This document shows, piece by piece, positions 51,670-59,558 of a DNA stretch of 64,000 nt. The DNA is taken from NCBI GenBank assembly GCA_964522665.1, contig CAZFVY010000004.1, positions 62,001 through 126,000 of the forward strand. Direction: 5' to 3'. Position numbers and translations under genes: made by a program. The notes beneath the pieces are model-generated. The model did not search any database, was not told where the DNA came from, and saw only the letters and a program-made list of their open reading frames with translations. Positions within the stretch are counted from its first letter, which is position 1; every line of letters begins with the position of its first letter. The DNA is from CAZFVY01 sp964522665 (GTDB lineage: Bacteria > Verrucomicrobiota > Verrucomicrobiia > Limisphaerales > CAZFVY01).

Positions 51670-52570
51670 AATCACGGTGATGCTGGGCGGGCCGTCGGCC
51701 GAACGCGAGGTTTCCTTGCGCTCGGGCGCAGCGGTGGCGGCGGCGTTGGAGACGCTGGGGCACGAAGTGTCCCGGTTGGACCCGAAAGCGGAAGGTTGGG
51801 CGCTTCCCGAGGGGACCGAGCTGGTTTTTCTGGCCCTGCACGGTACCTATGGGGAAGACGGGGTCGTCCAAAGTCGGCTTGAAGAACTGGGGGTTCCCTA
51901 CACTGGCTGCGATCCCGAGGCGAGCCGGCTCGCGTTTGACAAAGTAATCACGAAGCAATTGTGCCTGACGGCGGGCGTGCCGACGGCGCGCTTCACCGTG
52001 CTCCGCTCGGCCGAGGAGCCTTGGCCGACGGGTTGGCAACCGCCGGTGGTGCTCAAACCGGTGCGGCAGGGTTCGAGCGTCGGCCTTCAGTTTGTGGATC
52101 GGGTCGAAGCGTTTGGACCGGCGCTGGCCGAAGCCTGCCGGCATGATTCCGAGATCTTGATGGAGGAGCGAATCATCGGTCGCGAAACCACCGTCGGGAT
52201 TCTCCAGGGGGCGGCGTTGCCGATCGTCGAGATTCGTCCGCGCCAGGGGGCATACGACTATCAGAACAAATACACGGTGGGCGCGACGGAGTACCTCTGT
52301 CCGGCGCCGTTCAATGACGCCGAGACGCAGCGGATTCAAGCGGCCGCGCTGGCGGCATTCGTGGCGGTCGGCGGGCGCGACTATGGCCGCGTGGACGTCA
52401 TGGTTCGAGCGTCCGGCGAGCCGGTGGTCCTGGAAGTGAATACGCTGCCGGGCATGACCGAGACCAGCCTGTTACCGAAAGCGGCGGCCGCGGCTGGCAT
52501 TTCCTTCAGCGAACTCTGCCGTCGGATGGTGGAAATGGCGTTGGAGCGCGCCGTGCCGGCGCACGTTTAG
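51656..52570 (+). CDS. ddl: D-alanine--D-alanine ligase
   Basis: Ddl makes the D-Ala-D-Ala dipeptide that MurF uses. The 304-residue ATP-grasp protein has the N-terminal GGPSAEREVSLRSG and LHGTYGEDGVVQSRLEELGVPYTG, KPVRQGSSVGL in the ATP site, and the metal-binding RVDVMVRASGEPVVLEVNTLPGMTETSLLP. ATG 51656 fits the family N-terminus; it overlaps the murC-murB end by 14 bases. Position between murC-murB and ftsQ is the usual dcw order. Confidence 0.96.
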   Translation: MRRLKITVMLGGPSAEREVSLRSGAAVAAALETLGHEVSRLDPKAEGWALPEGTELVFLALHGTYGEDGVVQSRLEELGVPYTGCDPEASRLAFDKVITKQLCLTAGVPTARFTVLRSAEEPWPTGWQPPVVLKPVRQGSSVGLQFVDRVEAFGPALAEACRHDSEILMEERIIGRETTVGILQGAALPIVEIRPRQGAYDYQNKYTVGATEYLCPAPFNDAETQRIQAAALAAFVAVGGRDYGRVDVMVRASGEPVVLEVNTLPGMTETSLLPKAAAAAGISFSELCRRMVEMALERAVPAHV

Positions 52571-52582
52571 TGACGAGCGACC

Positions 52583-53548
52583 ATGTTCTTTAATACGAAA
52601 CCAAAGAATCGACGGCGGGAGCGGGAGCACGTCCTGGACGTCAAACTGCGCTCGCAACAGGTTCGGGCGGCGCGCTGGCATTGGGTGAGTGTGTTTTTGG
52701 CGGTCGGCGCGCTCGGCAGCTTGGCGTTTTTCATGGTTTTTTGGGGCGGCCGGTGGACGCTCGATACGCTGATTTATCAAAACAACGCGTTCAACGTCGC
52801 GGAGATCGACGTTACGACCGATGGGATCATCGCGCCGTCGCGATTGCGCCAATGGTCCGGCGTGAAGATCGGCGACAATTTGCTGGCGCTTGATTTGCAG
52901 CGCGTCAAACGCGACTTGGAATTAGCGCCGATGATCGAATCCGTTTCCGTGGAGCGGGTGCTGCCCGGGACGCTGAGGCTGCGGGTTTCGGAGCGCGAAC
53001 CGATCGCGCAGGTGCTCGCCGCGCGGCCGCTGGGCGCGACTGGTTCGCCGACGCTGACACAGTTCTATCTGGACGACACGGGTCATGTCATCACGCCGCT
53101 GCCGCCAAGCTATTGCTCGACCCCGGCCGGCGTCTCGGCCGAACCGCTGCCGATTATTTCGGGGATCAACGTCGCCGACCTTCACCCGGGCCAGATGGTC
53201 GATTCGCAGAAGATAGCGGCCGCGTTGCGATTGGTTGCGCGGTTTGAACTATCACCGATGTTCGGCCTGGTCGAGTTGGCGAGCGTGGACCTTTCCGGCC
53301 CGGAGATTCTGGAGGTGAACACCTCTCAGGGCGCGCGGGTGACCTTCGGGCTGAACAATTTGGATACGCAGTTGCGCCACTGGCGGACGGTTCACGACTA
53401 CGCCAGCGCCCAAGGCAAGGCGATCGCGTCGCTTGATCTTTCGATTTCGAACAACCTGCCCGCCCGCTGGCTGGAAGCCTCGGCTGTTCCAGCGCTCATC
53501 CCCAAGACCAACAAATCCTCCCGCCACCGAAAGAGCCATGTTCTCTAA
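52583..53548 (+). CDS. ftsQ: Cell division protein FtsQ
   Basis: The 321-residue product has a basic cytoplasmic N-terminus of about 35 residues and one transmembrane segment (about residues 36-55). A POTRA domain follows (about 70-140: VAEIDVTTDGIIAPSRLRQW, then VSVERVLPGTLRLRVSEREPIA), with an FtsQ-type beta domain to the end. FtsQ connects FtsL/FtsB to the septal machinery. Sequence conservation is low, but topology, POTRA and the place between ddl and ftsA agree. The last 11 bases overlap ftsA. Confidence 0.9.
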   Translation: MFFNTKPKNRRREREHVLDVKLRSQQVRAARWHWVSVFLAVGALGSLAFFMVFWGGRWTLDTLIYQNNAFNVAEIDVTTDGIIAPSRLRQWSGVKIGDNLLALDLQRVKRDLELAPMIESVSVERVLPGTLRLRVSEREPIAQVLAARPLGATGSPTLTQFYLDDTGHVITPLPPSYCSTPAGVSAEPLPIISGINVADLHPGQMVDSQKIAAALRLVARFELSPMFGLVELASVDLSGPEILEVNTSQGARVTFGLNNLDTQLRHWRTVHDYASAQGKAIASLDLSISNNLPARWLEASAVPALIPKTNKSSRHRKSHVL

Positions 53549-54770
53549 CAACACGATAATCGCCGGATTGGAAGTAGGCACTTCGAAGGTCTGCGCCGTG
53601 GTCGGCGAAATCAACGGCGCCGGCGTGTTGAGTATCATCGGGGTCGGGCAGGCCCGTTCGCGCGGGGTCCGGAAGGGAGAAATCGTGGACGCGAGCCGGG
53701 CGGCGGAGGACATCCGGAACGCCTTGGTCGAGGCGGAGCAGATGGCGGACTCGGAGATTCGCAGCGTTTACCTCGGCGTGACGGGCGCCCACATCCGGGG
53801 CTTCAATAATCGTGGCGTGCATCCGGTGGTATCCGCCGATCGCGAGATCACCGCCGACGACGTCCAGGACGTGATCCGCAACGCCAAGGCCATCAATCTG
53901 CCGGCGGAGAACTTCGTGGCGCACGTGATTCGGCAACATTTTTTGGTGGACGGGCAGGATGGGATCACCGATCCCGTCGGGATGCTCGGGGCGCGGGTCG
54001 AGGTGGATGTCCACGTGATTCACGGCAATTTCAATCGCTTGCAGAATCCGATCCGCACCGTCAAGGGGATGCAGATCGAGGTCGAGGAAATCATTTTCAA
54101 CGGCTTGGCGTCGTCACTGGCGGTATTGACGAACGAACAGAAGGAGCTGGGGGCGCTGGTGATCGATCTGGGCGGGGGCGCCGCCGAATACGTCGCCTAT
54201 TTGAATGGGATCGTCAAACATTCCGGCGTCCTGGCGGTCGGCGGTGATCACATTTCCAATGATCTGGCCTTCGGGTTGAAAACGCCGCTTGGGCGCGCGG
54301 AACAATTGAAGGTCGAGCATGGCGCGGCCGGGTGGGACGAGAGCATCCGGGGGCAAATGGTGACCGTTTCGAATGAGCCTGGTTTGCCCGAGAAATCGAT
54401 CAATCTGGAACATTTGCGCCGGATCATGACCGCCCGCATCGAGGAGATCTTTCAGTTAATCGCGCAAGACGTCGCGGACGCGCGGGTGCTGGATTACCTG
54501 CGCGCCGGGGTGGTGTTGTGCGGCGGCGGCGCGCGAATTCCCGGCATACAACGCCTCGTTGGTGAAATCTTTGACCTGCCCGTCACGATCGGCAAGGCGA
54601 ACTCGATCAGCGGCCTGAATTCAACGCTTGATCAACCCGAATTCGCGACCGCCATCGGCCTGGTCAAATACGGTTCCCTGCAACAAAGACGCCGGTCCGG
54701 TAGAAGTTCGTTTGGTCGCGAACTTAAACAAACTTTCGGACAAATCTTTCGCCGCGCTGAACGCAAATGA
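53538..54770 (+). CDS. ftsA: Cell division protein FtsA
   Basis: FtsA is an actin-like ATPase that anchors FtsZ to the membrane. The 410-residue product has the ATP-binding phosphate loop GLEVGTSKVCAVVGE, the SHS2 (1C) subdomain region VYLGVTGAHIRGFNNRG, the second phosphate loop VIDLGGGAAEYVAY, and the adenosine motif VLCGGGARIPGIQRLVGEIF. The C-terminus ends in a basic amphipathic segment (FGRELKQTFGQIFRRAERK) resembling the membrane-targeting helix. Start ATG 53538 overlaps ftsQ; the end overlaps ftsZ (ATGA). Confidence 0.95.
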   Translation: MFSNNTIIAGLEVGTSKVCAVVGEINGAGVLSIIGVGQARSRGVRKGEIVDASRAAEDIRNALVEAEQMADSEIRSVYLGVTGAHIRGFNNRGVHPVVSADREITADDVQDVIRNAKAINLPAENFVAHVIRQHFLVDGQDGITDPVGMLGARVEVDVHVIHGNFNRLQNPIRTVKGMQIEVEEIIFNGLASSLAVLTNEQKELGALVIDLGGGAAEYVAYLNGIVKHSGVLAVGGDHISNDLAFGLKTPLGRAEQLKVEHGAAGWDESIRGQMVTVSNEPGLPEKSINLEHLRRIMTARIEEIFQLIAQDVADARVLDYLRAGVVLCGGGARIPGIQRLVGEIFDLPVTIGKANSISGLNSTLDQPEFATAIGLVKYGSLQQRRRSGRSSFGRELKQTFGQIFRRAERK

Positions 54771-56143
54771 ACAACCCTGATTCACTCCCGCCGGAGGCGC
54801 CTCTGGCGCCCACGAGCGACCCATCGGCCGCGCCCATGGAAGGACGGCTGGCGCCCAGCATTCGGATCATCGGGGTCGGCAGCGCCGGCTGCCAAGCCGT
54901 CGATCACATGAGCCGGTGCGATTTTCCCGGCGTCGCGTTCGCGGCGCTCAACACGGATGCCCGGGCCTTGGCCGAATTGGCGCTGACGGAAAAACTGCAA
55001 CTCGGCGCCAAGCTAGCCCGGGGTCTCGGAACCGGGGGCGACCCGGAGCTTGGCCGCGCGGCGGCGGAGGCGGACGCGCCGGCTCTGCGCGCGTTGTGCG
55101 CGAACACGGAGATCGTTTTCATCGCCGCCGGAATGGGGGGTGGAACCGGCGGCGGCGCGGCCCCGGCGCTCGCTCGCATCGCCAAGGAATCGGGCGCGCT
55201 GGTGCTCGGTCTGGTGACGCTGCCGTTTGAATGTGAAAGCCAGCGCCGCCAGCGACAAGCGCAGGTCAGCCTGCAGCAACTCAAGGCCGCGGCGGACGGC
55301 GTGATCTGTCTCCCGAACCAGAAGCTCTCGAAACTTATCGACGAGAACACCAGCCTCATCGAGACGTTCAAAATCACGAATAACCTGCTCGCCGACGGCG
55401 TGCGCGGGATTTGGCGCCTCGTGGCGCGGCCGGGTTTGATCAATGTCGATTTCGCCGACCTCTGCCAGGTCTTGCGCGGACGCCACTCGGAAAGCTCGTT
55501 CGCGACCGCGGAGGCCAAGGGCGAGCACCGGGTCAAGGAAGTGTTGGAAAAGTTGATGAATCACCCGCTGCTTGACGGCGGCCAGGCCTTGGCCGACTCC
55601 GCCGCGGTGCTCGTCAGTTTCGTGGGCGGACCGGATCTGACCATGGCCGAGGTCAAGCGCGTCATGGAACAAATCAACCGCCAAAGCGAAGGCGCGAATG
55701 TCGTCCTCGGCGCCGCGGTGGACCCGGAGTTCGCGGAACGGATTTCGGTTACGCTCGTCACCTCCCGGCGCGAATCCGCGAGCGTGGAAAAAGGCGGCTT
55801 CGCGGGTGAGGGCGGGTCGGCCGGCGCGCCGGAGAATATCATCGATCTGACGCGCGCCGACTTAAGCCAGTCGGGCCTGAATTTGGTAGGCCCGTCGCGC
55901 TCGGCCGCCCGGTATGCGGCGCAAGTTCCGTCGTTGTCGCCCGAGAAGCGCGAACAGCTATTAGCGCAACAAAGCACCGCGACCCCGGCGATGCTGCGCA
56001 AAGCTTCCGCGCGCCTGAAACAATCGTTGCTCCCCCTCGAGATTGTGTCCAAGGGCCGCTTTGAAAAGAGCGAACCGACCCTCCATCACGGCGAGGACCT
56101 TGACGTTCCAACGTATATCCGGCGCGGGATGGCGTTGAACTGA
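54767..56143 (+). CDS. ftsZ: Cell division protein FtsZ, divergent in nucleotide-binding loops
   Basis: FtsZ polymerises with GTP to form the division ring. The 458-residue protein has a 30-residue N-terminal extension, the GTPase and C-terminal tubulin domains, a long linker and a C-terminal conserved peptide (LDVPTYIRRGM) for FtsA binding. Most FtsZ features are present (NTDARAL; T7 loop N226-D228-D231). However, the T1 loop reads GVGSAGCQAV (usual GVGGGGNNA), the tubulin signature is GGGTGGG at residues 124-130 (usual GGGTGTG, so residue 129 is Gly instead of Thr/Ser), T5 reads LPFECESQRR (usual KPFxFEGKRR), and T6 has NQ in place of ND. Being last in an intact dcw operon argues for function. 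It overlaps ftsA (ATGA). Confidence 0.95.
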   Translation: MNNPDSLPPEAPLAPTSDPSAAPMEGRLAPSIRIIGVGSAGCQAVDHMSRCDFPGVAFAALNTDARALAELALTEKLQLGAKLARGLGTGGDPELGRAAAEADAPALRALCANTEIVFIAAGMGGGTGGGAAPALARIAKESGALVLGLVTLPFECESQRRQRQAQVSLQQLKAAADGVICLPNQKLSKLIDENTSLIETFKITNNLLADGVRGIWRLVARPGLINVDFADLCQVLRGRHSESSFATAEAKGEHRVKEVLEKLMNHPLLDGGQALADSAAVLVSFVGGPDLTMAEVKRVMEQINRQSEGANVVLGAAVDPEFAERISVTLVTSRRESASVEKGGFAGEGGSAGAPENIIDLTRADLSQSGLNLVGPSRSAARYAAQVPSLSPEKREQLLAQQSTATPAMLRKASARLKQSLLPLEIVSKGRFEKSEPTLHHGEDLDVPTYIRRGMALN

Positions 56144-56151
56144 CGCGGCGC

Positions 56152-56184
56152 CGACCGCGCTTGGCGACGCGGATTTCGCGGTCG
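56152..56184 (+). terminator. Hairpin after the dcw cluster, weak terminator candidate
   Basis: An 8-bp stem (56152-56159 with 56177-56184) with a 17-base loop lies just after the ftsZ stop. The T-run is missing (only TTAGA follows), so a Rho-independent role is doubtful; it may be a 3'-end stabilising hairpin. Confidence 0.3.
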
Positions 56185-56215
56185 TTAGACGCCCTGGACT
56201 CGCCGCAATTAATCG

Positions 56216-56244
56216 TTGTCACTTCTTCCGTTTTTCAGTATGGT
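56216..56244 (+). promoter_or_regulatory. Candidate promoter for accA
   Basis: TTGTCA at 56216-56221 (five of six matches to -35) is followed by a 17-base spacer and TATGGT at 56239-56244 (four of six matches to -10). This ends 38 bases before the accA ATG. It implies that accA is transcribed separately from the dcw operon. Confidence 0.55.
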
Positions 56245-56260
56245 ATGCCTTATAAATTGA

Positions 56261-56276
56261 GCCGCCATCCGGCGGC
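56261..56276 (+). promoter_or_regulatory. Leader hairpin just upstream of accA
   Basis: A 6-bp GC stem (56261-56266 with 56271-56276, loop ATCC) ends six bases before the accA ATG at 56283. No Shine-Dalgarno sequence is visible in between, so the hairpin covers the place where one would lie and may lower translation. Confidence 0.4.
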
Positions 56277-56282
56277 GTCCCG

Positions 56283-57260
56283 ATGAAGCATTACCTTGAT
56301 TTCGAGAAGCCGGTCGTGGAGTTGCAGCGCAAGCTGGAGGAATTGAAAAAGCATCGCGAGGCGCACTCCCTCAACATCAGCATCGCGGAGGAAATCGAGC
56401 AGATCGAAAAGAAGATCGAAACGACCCGGCGGCAGATATTCTCTGATCTTTCACCCTGGCAGCGGGTCTTGCTGGCGCGGCATCCGAAGCGGCCGTTTAC
56501 GCTGGACTATCTCCAACGCTCTTTTACCGAATTCTCCGAGTTGCACGGTGATCGTATTTATGCGGACGACCGCGCGTTCGTCGCCGGCTTTGCCAAACTC
56601 GGCGAACAGAAAGTGGTGGTCATCGGCACCCAAAAGGGGCGGGACACCAAAGAGAACATCATGCGCAATTTCGGCTCGGCGCATCCTGAGGGTTATCGCA
56701 AGGCGCTGCGCTTAATGCAGTTGGCCAACAAGTTCGGGCTGCCGATCATTACGCTGATTGACACCGCCGGGGCCTATCCCGGAATCGGAGCCGAGGAGCG
56801 TCACATCGCCGAGGCGATCGCCGTGAACCTGCGGGAGATGATGCTCATTGAATCTCCAATCATCGCCGCAGTCATCGGCGAAGGCGGATCGGGAGGCGCG
56901 CTGGGGATTGGCGTGGCCGACCGGGTGTTGATATTGGAAAACGCCTATTACTCGGTGATCAGCCCGGAGGGTTGCGCCGCGATTCTCTGGAAAGATCGCG
57001 CGGCCGCGAGCAAGGCCGCCGCGGCGCTCAAAATCACCGCGAAAGAACTCCTGGAGTTGGGCTTGGTCGATGAGATCGTGCCCGAGCCTTTCGGCGGCGC
57101 CCATAACGATACGGTCGAGATGGCGGCGACCTTCAAAGCGTGCCTGATCAAACATTTGGACGAGCTGCAACGTTATTCCGTCACTGAACGCCTGGAGCGG
57201 CGATATCGCAAGTTCCGATCCTACGGCCATTTTATTGAAAAACAGCCGGTGGCAGCCTAG
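56283..57260 (+). CDS. accA: Acetyl-CoA carboxylase carboxyltransferase subunit alpha
   Basis: AccA, with AccD, transfers the carboxyl group from biotin to acetyl-CoA in the first step of fatty acid synthesis. The 325-residue product has the N-terminal helical region (LDFEKPVVELQRKLEELKKHRE), the RPFTLDYL segment, the crotonase-like core with GRDTKENIMRNFGSAHPEGYRKALR and LIDTAGAYPGIGAEERHIAEAIA, and GEGGSGGALGIGVADRVLILENAYYSVISPEGCAAILWKD. All are family hallmarks. The accD partner is not in the window. A candidate promoter and a leader hairpin lie upstream. Confidence 0.96.
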   Translation: MKHYLDFEKPVVELQRKLEELKKHREAHSLNISIAEEIEQIEKKIETTRRQIFSDLSPWQRVLLARHPKRPFTLDYLQRSFTEFSELHGDRIYADDRAFVAGFAKLGEQKVVVIGTQKGRDTKENIMRNFGSAHPEGYRKALRLMQLANKFGLPIITLIDTAGAYPGIGAEERHIAEAIAVNLREMMLIESPIIAAVIGEGGSGGALGIGVADRVLILENAYYSVISPEGCAAILWKDRAAASKAAAALKITAKELLELGLVDEIVPEPFGGAHNDTVEMAATFKACLIKHLDELQRYSVTERLERRYRKFRSYGHFIEKQPVAA

Positions 57261-57317
57261 ATTGCGGCGCGACCTCCGATCGCTACTCCGCAGAGTTGGC
57301 AAACCGAGAACGCATTC

Positions 57318-58328
57318 GTGTCCACGTCGCTTTACCCCCTAACGTTCCAGCCGATTTTCAAAGAGCGGGTTTGGGGCGGTCGCAATTTGCAACGGTTGTA
57401 CCGCAAACCGCTCCCGCCTGGGGCGGTGATCGGCGAGTCTTGGGAAATAACGGATCGGCCGGAAGGGGTCAGTGTCGTGGCGTATGGACCACTCGCCGGA
57501 AAAGGACTGCGTTGGCTCATGGAATATCACGCCGCCGAATTGCTCGGCGTCGAGGTTCCGCCCGATTTCAGGTTTCCGCTGCTGGTCAAAATCCTCGACG
57601 CGCAGGAAACCCTCTCCGTCCAGGTGCATCCGCCGGCGGCGGTCGCCGCGCGGCTTGGGGGCGAGCCAAAGACGGAAATGTGGTACGTCGCCGAGGCCGC
57701 GCCGGCCGCAAAGATTTACACGGGTCTCCGGCGTGGGGTGACCCGCGAGACGTTCGAGCGCAAGGTCGCCGATGGCACGGTCGCGGAATGTATTCACGAG
57801 CATTCGGTGAGGAGCGGCGACGCCATGTTTTTACGGAGTGGCCGAGTGCACGCGATCGGCGCCGGGAACGTTATTTTCGAGATTCAGCAGAATTCCGATA
57901 CCACCTATCGTGTATTCGACTGGAATCGAGCCGGCTTGGATGGCAAGCCGCGGGAGTTGCACGTTGAGCATTCGCTGGCGAGTATCGATTTCGACGATTT
58001 TGAGCCAGCGCTGGTCGGGACGGCGGAGCGCGAAACCGGCGGCCTGAGGACGAAAACGTTGGTGACGGACCCGCTTTTCTCGCTCGTGTCGTATGCGACG
58101 ACTGAGCCGATCAAATGGAACGTCGAACCAGCCGGTAGGCTACGGATTGTTGGCGTGCTGACCGGCGGCGTCCGGATTAATAGCCGGGTCGGCGCGCTGC
58201 ACCTGCGGGCCGGGGATTTCTGCCTTTTCCCAGCGGTCGGCGAAACCGCGGCCGTGGAGACGCTGCCGGAAACCTTGTTTTTGGTGGCCGCTTGGCCCGG
58301 TGAGGGGACGAATGCCGGGGGCGTTTGA
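57318..58328 (+). CDS. manA: Mannose-6-phosphate isomerase, short cupin type
   Basis: ManA interconverts mannose-6-phosphate and fructose-6-phosphate. The 336-residue protein shows the N-terminal FQPIFKERVWGGRNLQR, GESWEITDRPEGVS and the zinc-binding cupin motif with LSVQVHPP, the glutamate in PKTEMWYV and the histidine in SGRVHAIGAGN. FEIQQNSDTTYRVFDWNR is also typical. Length matches the shorter Bacillus-type ManA rather than the E. coli type. The start is GTG 57318. It follows accA by 57 bases. Confidence 0.93.
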   Translation: MSTSLYPLTFQPIFKERVWGGRNLQRLYRKPLPPGAVIGESWEITDRPEGVSVVAYGPLAGKGLRWLMEYHAAELLGVEVPPDFRFPLLVKILDAQETLSVQVHPPAAVAARLGGEPKTEMWYVAEAAPAAKIYTGLRRGVTRETFERKVADGTVAECIHEHSVRSGDAMFLRSGRVHAIGAGNVIFEIQQNSDTTYRVFDWNRAGLDGKPRELHVEHSLASIDFDDFEPALVGTAERETGGLRTKTLVTDPLFSLVSYATTEPIKWNVEPAGRLRIVGVLTGGVRINSRVGALHLRAGDFCLFPAVGETAAVETLPETLFLVAAWPGEGTNAGGV

Positions 58329-58485
58329 TTCGAGCCCGTCGAACCCGCGCGAAAGCGAATTGCGAAGTCGGCTGGCGGCGGATAGCTTGCCGCGGTGGGC
58401 GAAATCGCGGAGGCGCGCGGTGAGCCGCGAAATGGCCGGATGGGAAAATCAGCCTTGCCGCCATCAATCGGACGCCGCTTGAGAC

Positions 58486-58929
58486 ATGCAACCCGGACTG
58501 AATAGCTTTTTGCAGCGTTGGCTCGTCAACACGATCGCCGTGTTGGTGGCGGCGAACGTCGTTTCGGGGATTACTTACGATACCGCCGGCAGTCTGCTCG
58601 TCGCGGCGCTCATGCTGGGAATCCTCAACGCGGTTCTGCGCCCGATCCTGATCTTGTTGGCGCTGCCGCTGCTCATCCTGACGCTCGGGCTTTTTACGCT
58701 CGTCATCAATGCGATCCTGCTCTATTTCGTCGGGCAGATCGTCGCCCGGTTTCACGTCGCCAGTTTTCACGCCGCGTTTTGGGGAGGCGTGGTAATCAGC
58801 TTGGTTTCGATGGTGGCGAACGTGTTGATTGGCGGCGGCGGCGGTTCCCGGGTGACGGTGCGCCGAGGCGATGCCCCTCGGCCGCCGCGTGACCCCGATC
58901 CTGGCGGCGGCCCGGTAATCGACGTTTAG
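58486..58929 (+). CDS. Four-helix membrane protein of the phage holin superfamily IV type
   Basis: The 147-residue protein has four hydrophobic segments (residues about 12-28, 34-50, 53-80 and 96-115), with ALMLGILNAVLRPILILLALPL, as found in the mycobacterial 4-TM holin-like family (PF04020). A glycine- and basic-rich tail follows (about 122-147). Despite the family name these are ordinary chromosomal membrane proteins of unknown role in most bacteria. The stop codon overlaps the end of trmB on the other strand by four bases. Confidence 0.78.
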   Translation: MQPGLNSFLQRWLVNTIAVLVAANVVSGITYDTAGSLLVAALMLGILNAVLRPILILLALPLLILTLGLFTLVINAILLYFVGQIVARFHVASFHAAFWGGVVISLVSMVANVLIGGGGGSRVTVRRGDAPRPPRDPDPGGGPVIDV

Positions 58930-59558
58930 CTCAAGCTACGTCGGTACGAAGCGCGCCGGGTCGCCACGCCACGGGCCAGGAAGGTGCGCTCGAAATCGGT
59001 TAAAATCTCGGCGAGTTCGCTGGGTGTGGCGGCGGCCGCAAAGGCGGGATTCGCCCCGAAGACCGTGGTCATCTGGGCGAAGTAATCCGCGTCGTCCGTG
59101 CGCAAATGGACCGTCCCGTCCGAGGTCAGGGCGCGCGCCGCCAGTTCGGTGAACCGGGCGTTGATGAGTCGGTTTCGCCGGTGTTTGCGCTTGGGCCACG
59201 GGTCGGGAAAATAGACGTGGAGGGCGTGGACCGTGCCGGGTGGGATCAGGTACTCCAGCAGATAAGCGGCCTCGAGACGAATCAGGCGAAGGTTTTGCAG
59301 TCCGGCGCGCAGGCCCTTGCGATCGATCTTGCGCAAACGCCCGAGCAGCCGTTCGACGCCGAGGAAATTGCTCGCGGGGAATCTCAGCGCGCACCGCGCG
59401 AGGAACCCGCCGTCGCCACTGCCCAGCTCCAATTCAAACGGGCGCGCCACCGGAAACAGACCGGCCAGATCCAGCGGCTCGAAGTAGGAGGACGGACGGA
59501 CGATCAGGCTGGGCGCCAGGCTGGCGGGCGTCGTTTGCGGTGTATCCAGGGTCGTCAT
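58926..59558 (-). CDS. trmB: tRNA (guanine-N7)-methyltransferase
   Basis: TrmB methylates G46 of tRNAs using SAM. The 210-residue product has the SAM motif FELELGSGDGGFLARCAL, NFLGVERLLGRL, and the signature VYFPDPWPKRKHRRNRLI followed by LTSDGTVHLRTDDADY, all typical. ATG 59558 was chosen; an in-frame TTG at 59561 would add one residue. It starts inside the stop codon of the upstream FIST gene (TGATG), so the two are translationally coupled. Confidence 0.94.
   Translation of the reverse strand: MTTLDTPQTTPASLAPSLIVRPSSYFEPLDLAGLFPVARPFELELGSGDGGFLARCALRFPASNFLGVERLLGRLRKIDRKGLRAGLQNLRLIRLEAAYLLEYLIPPGTVHALHVYFPDPWPKRKHRRNRLINARFTELAARALTSDGTVHLRTDDADYFAQMTTVFGANPAFAAAATPSELAEILTDFERTFLARGVATRRASYRRSLS

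Noticed and set aside
58486..58929. Holin-like protein as evidence of a prophage
   Set aside because: Proteins of this four-helix family are common chromosomal membrane proteins, and no phage gene lies nearby.
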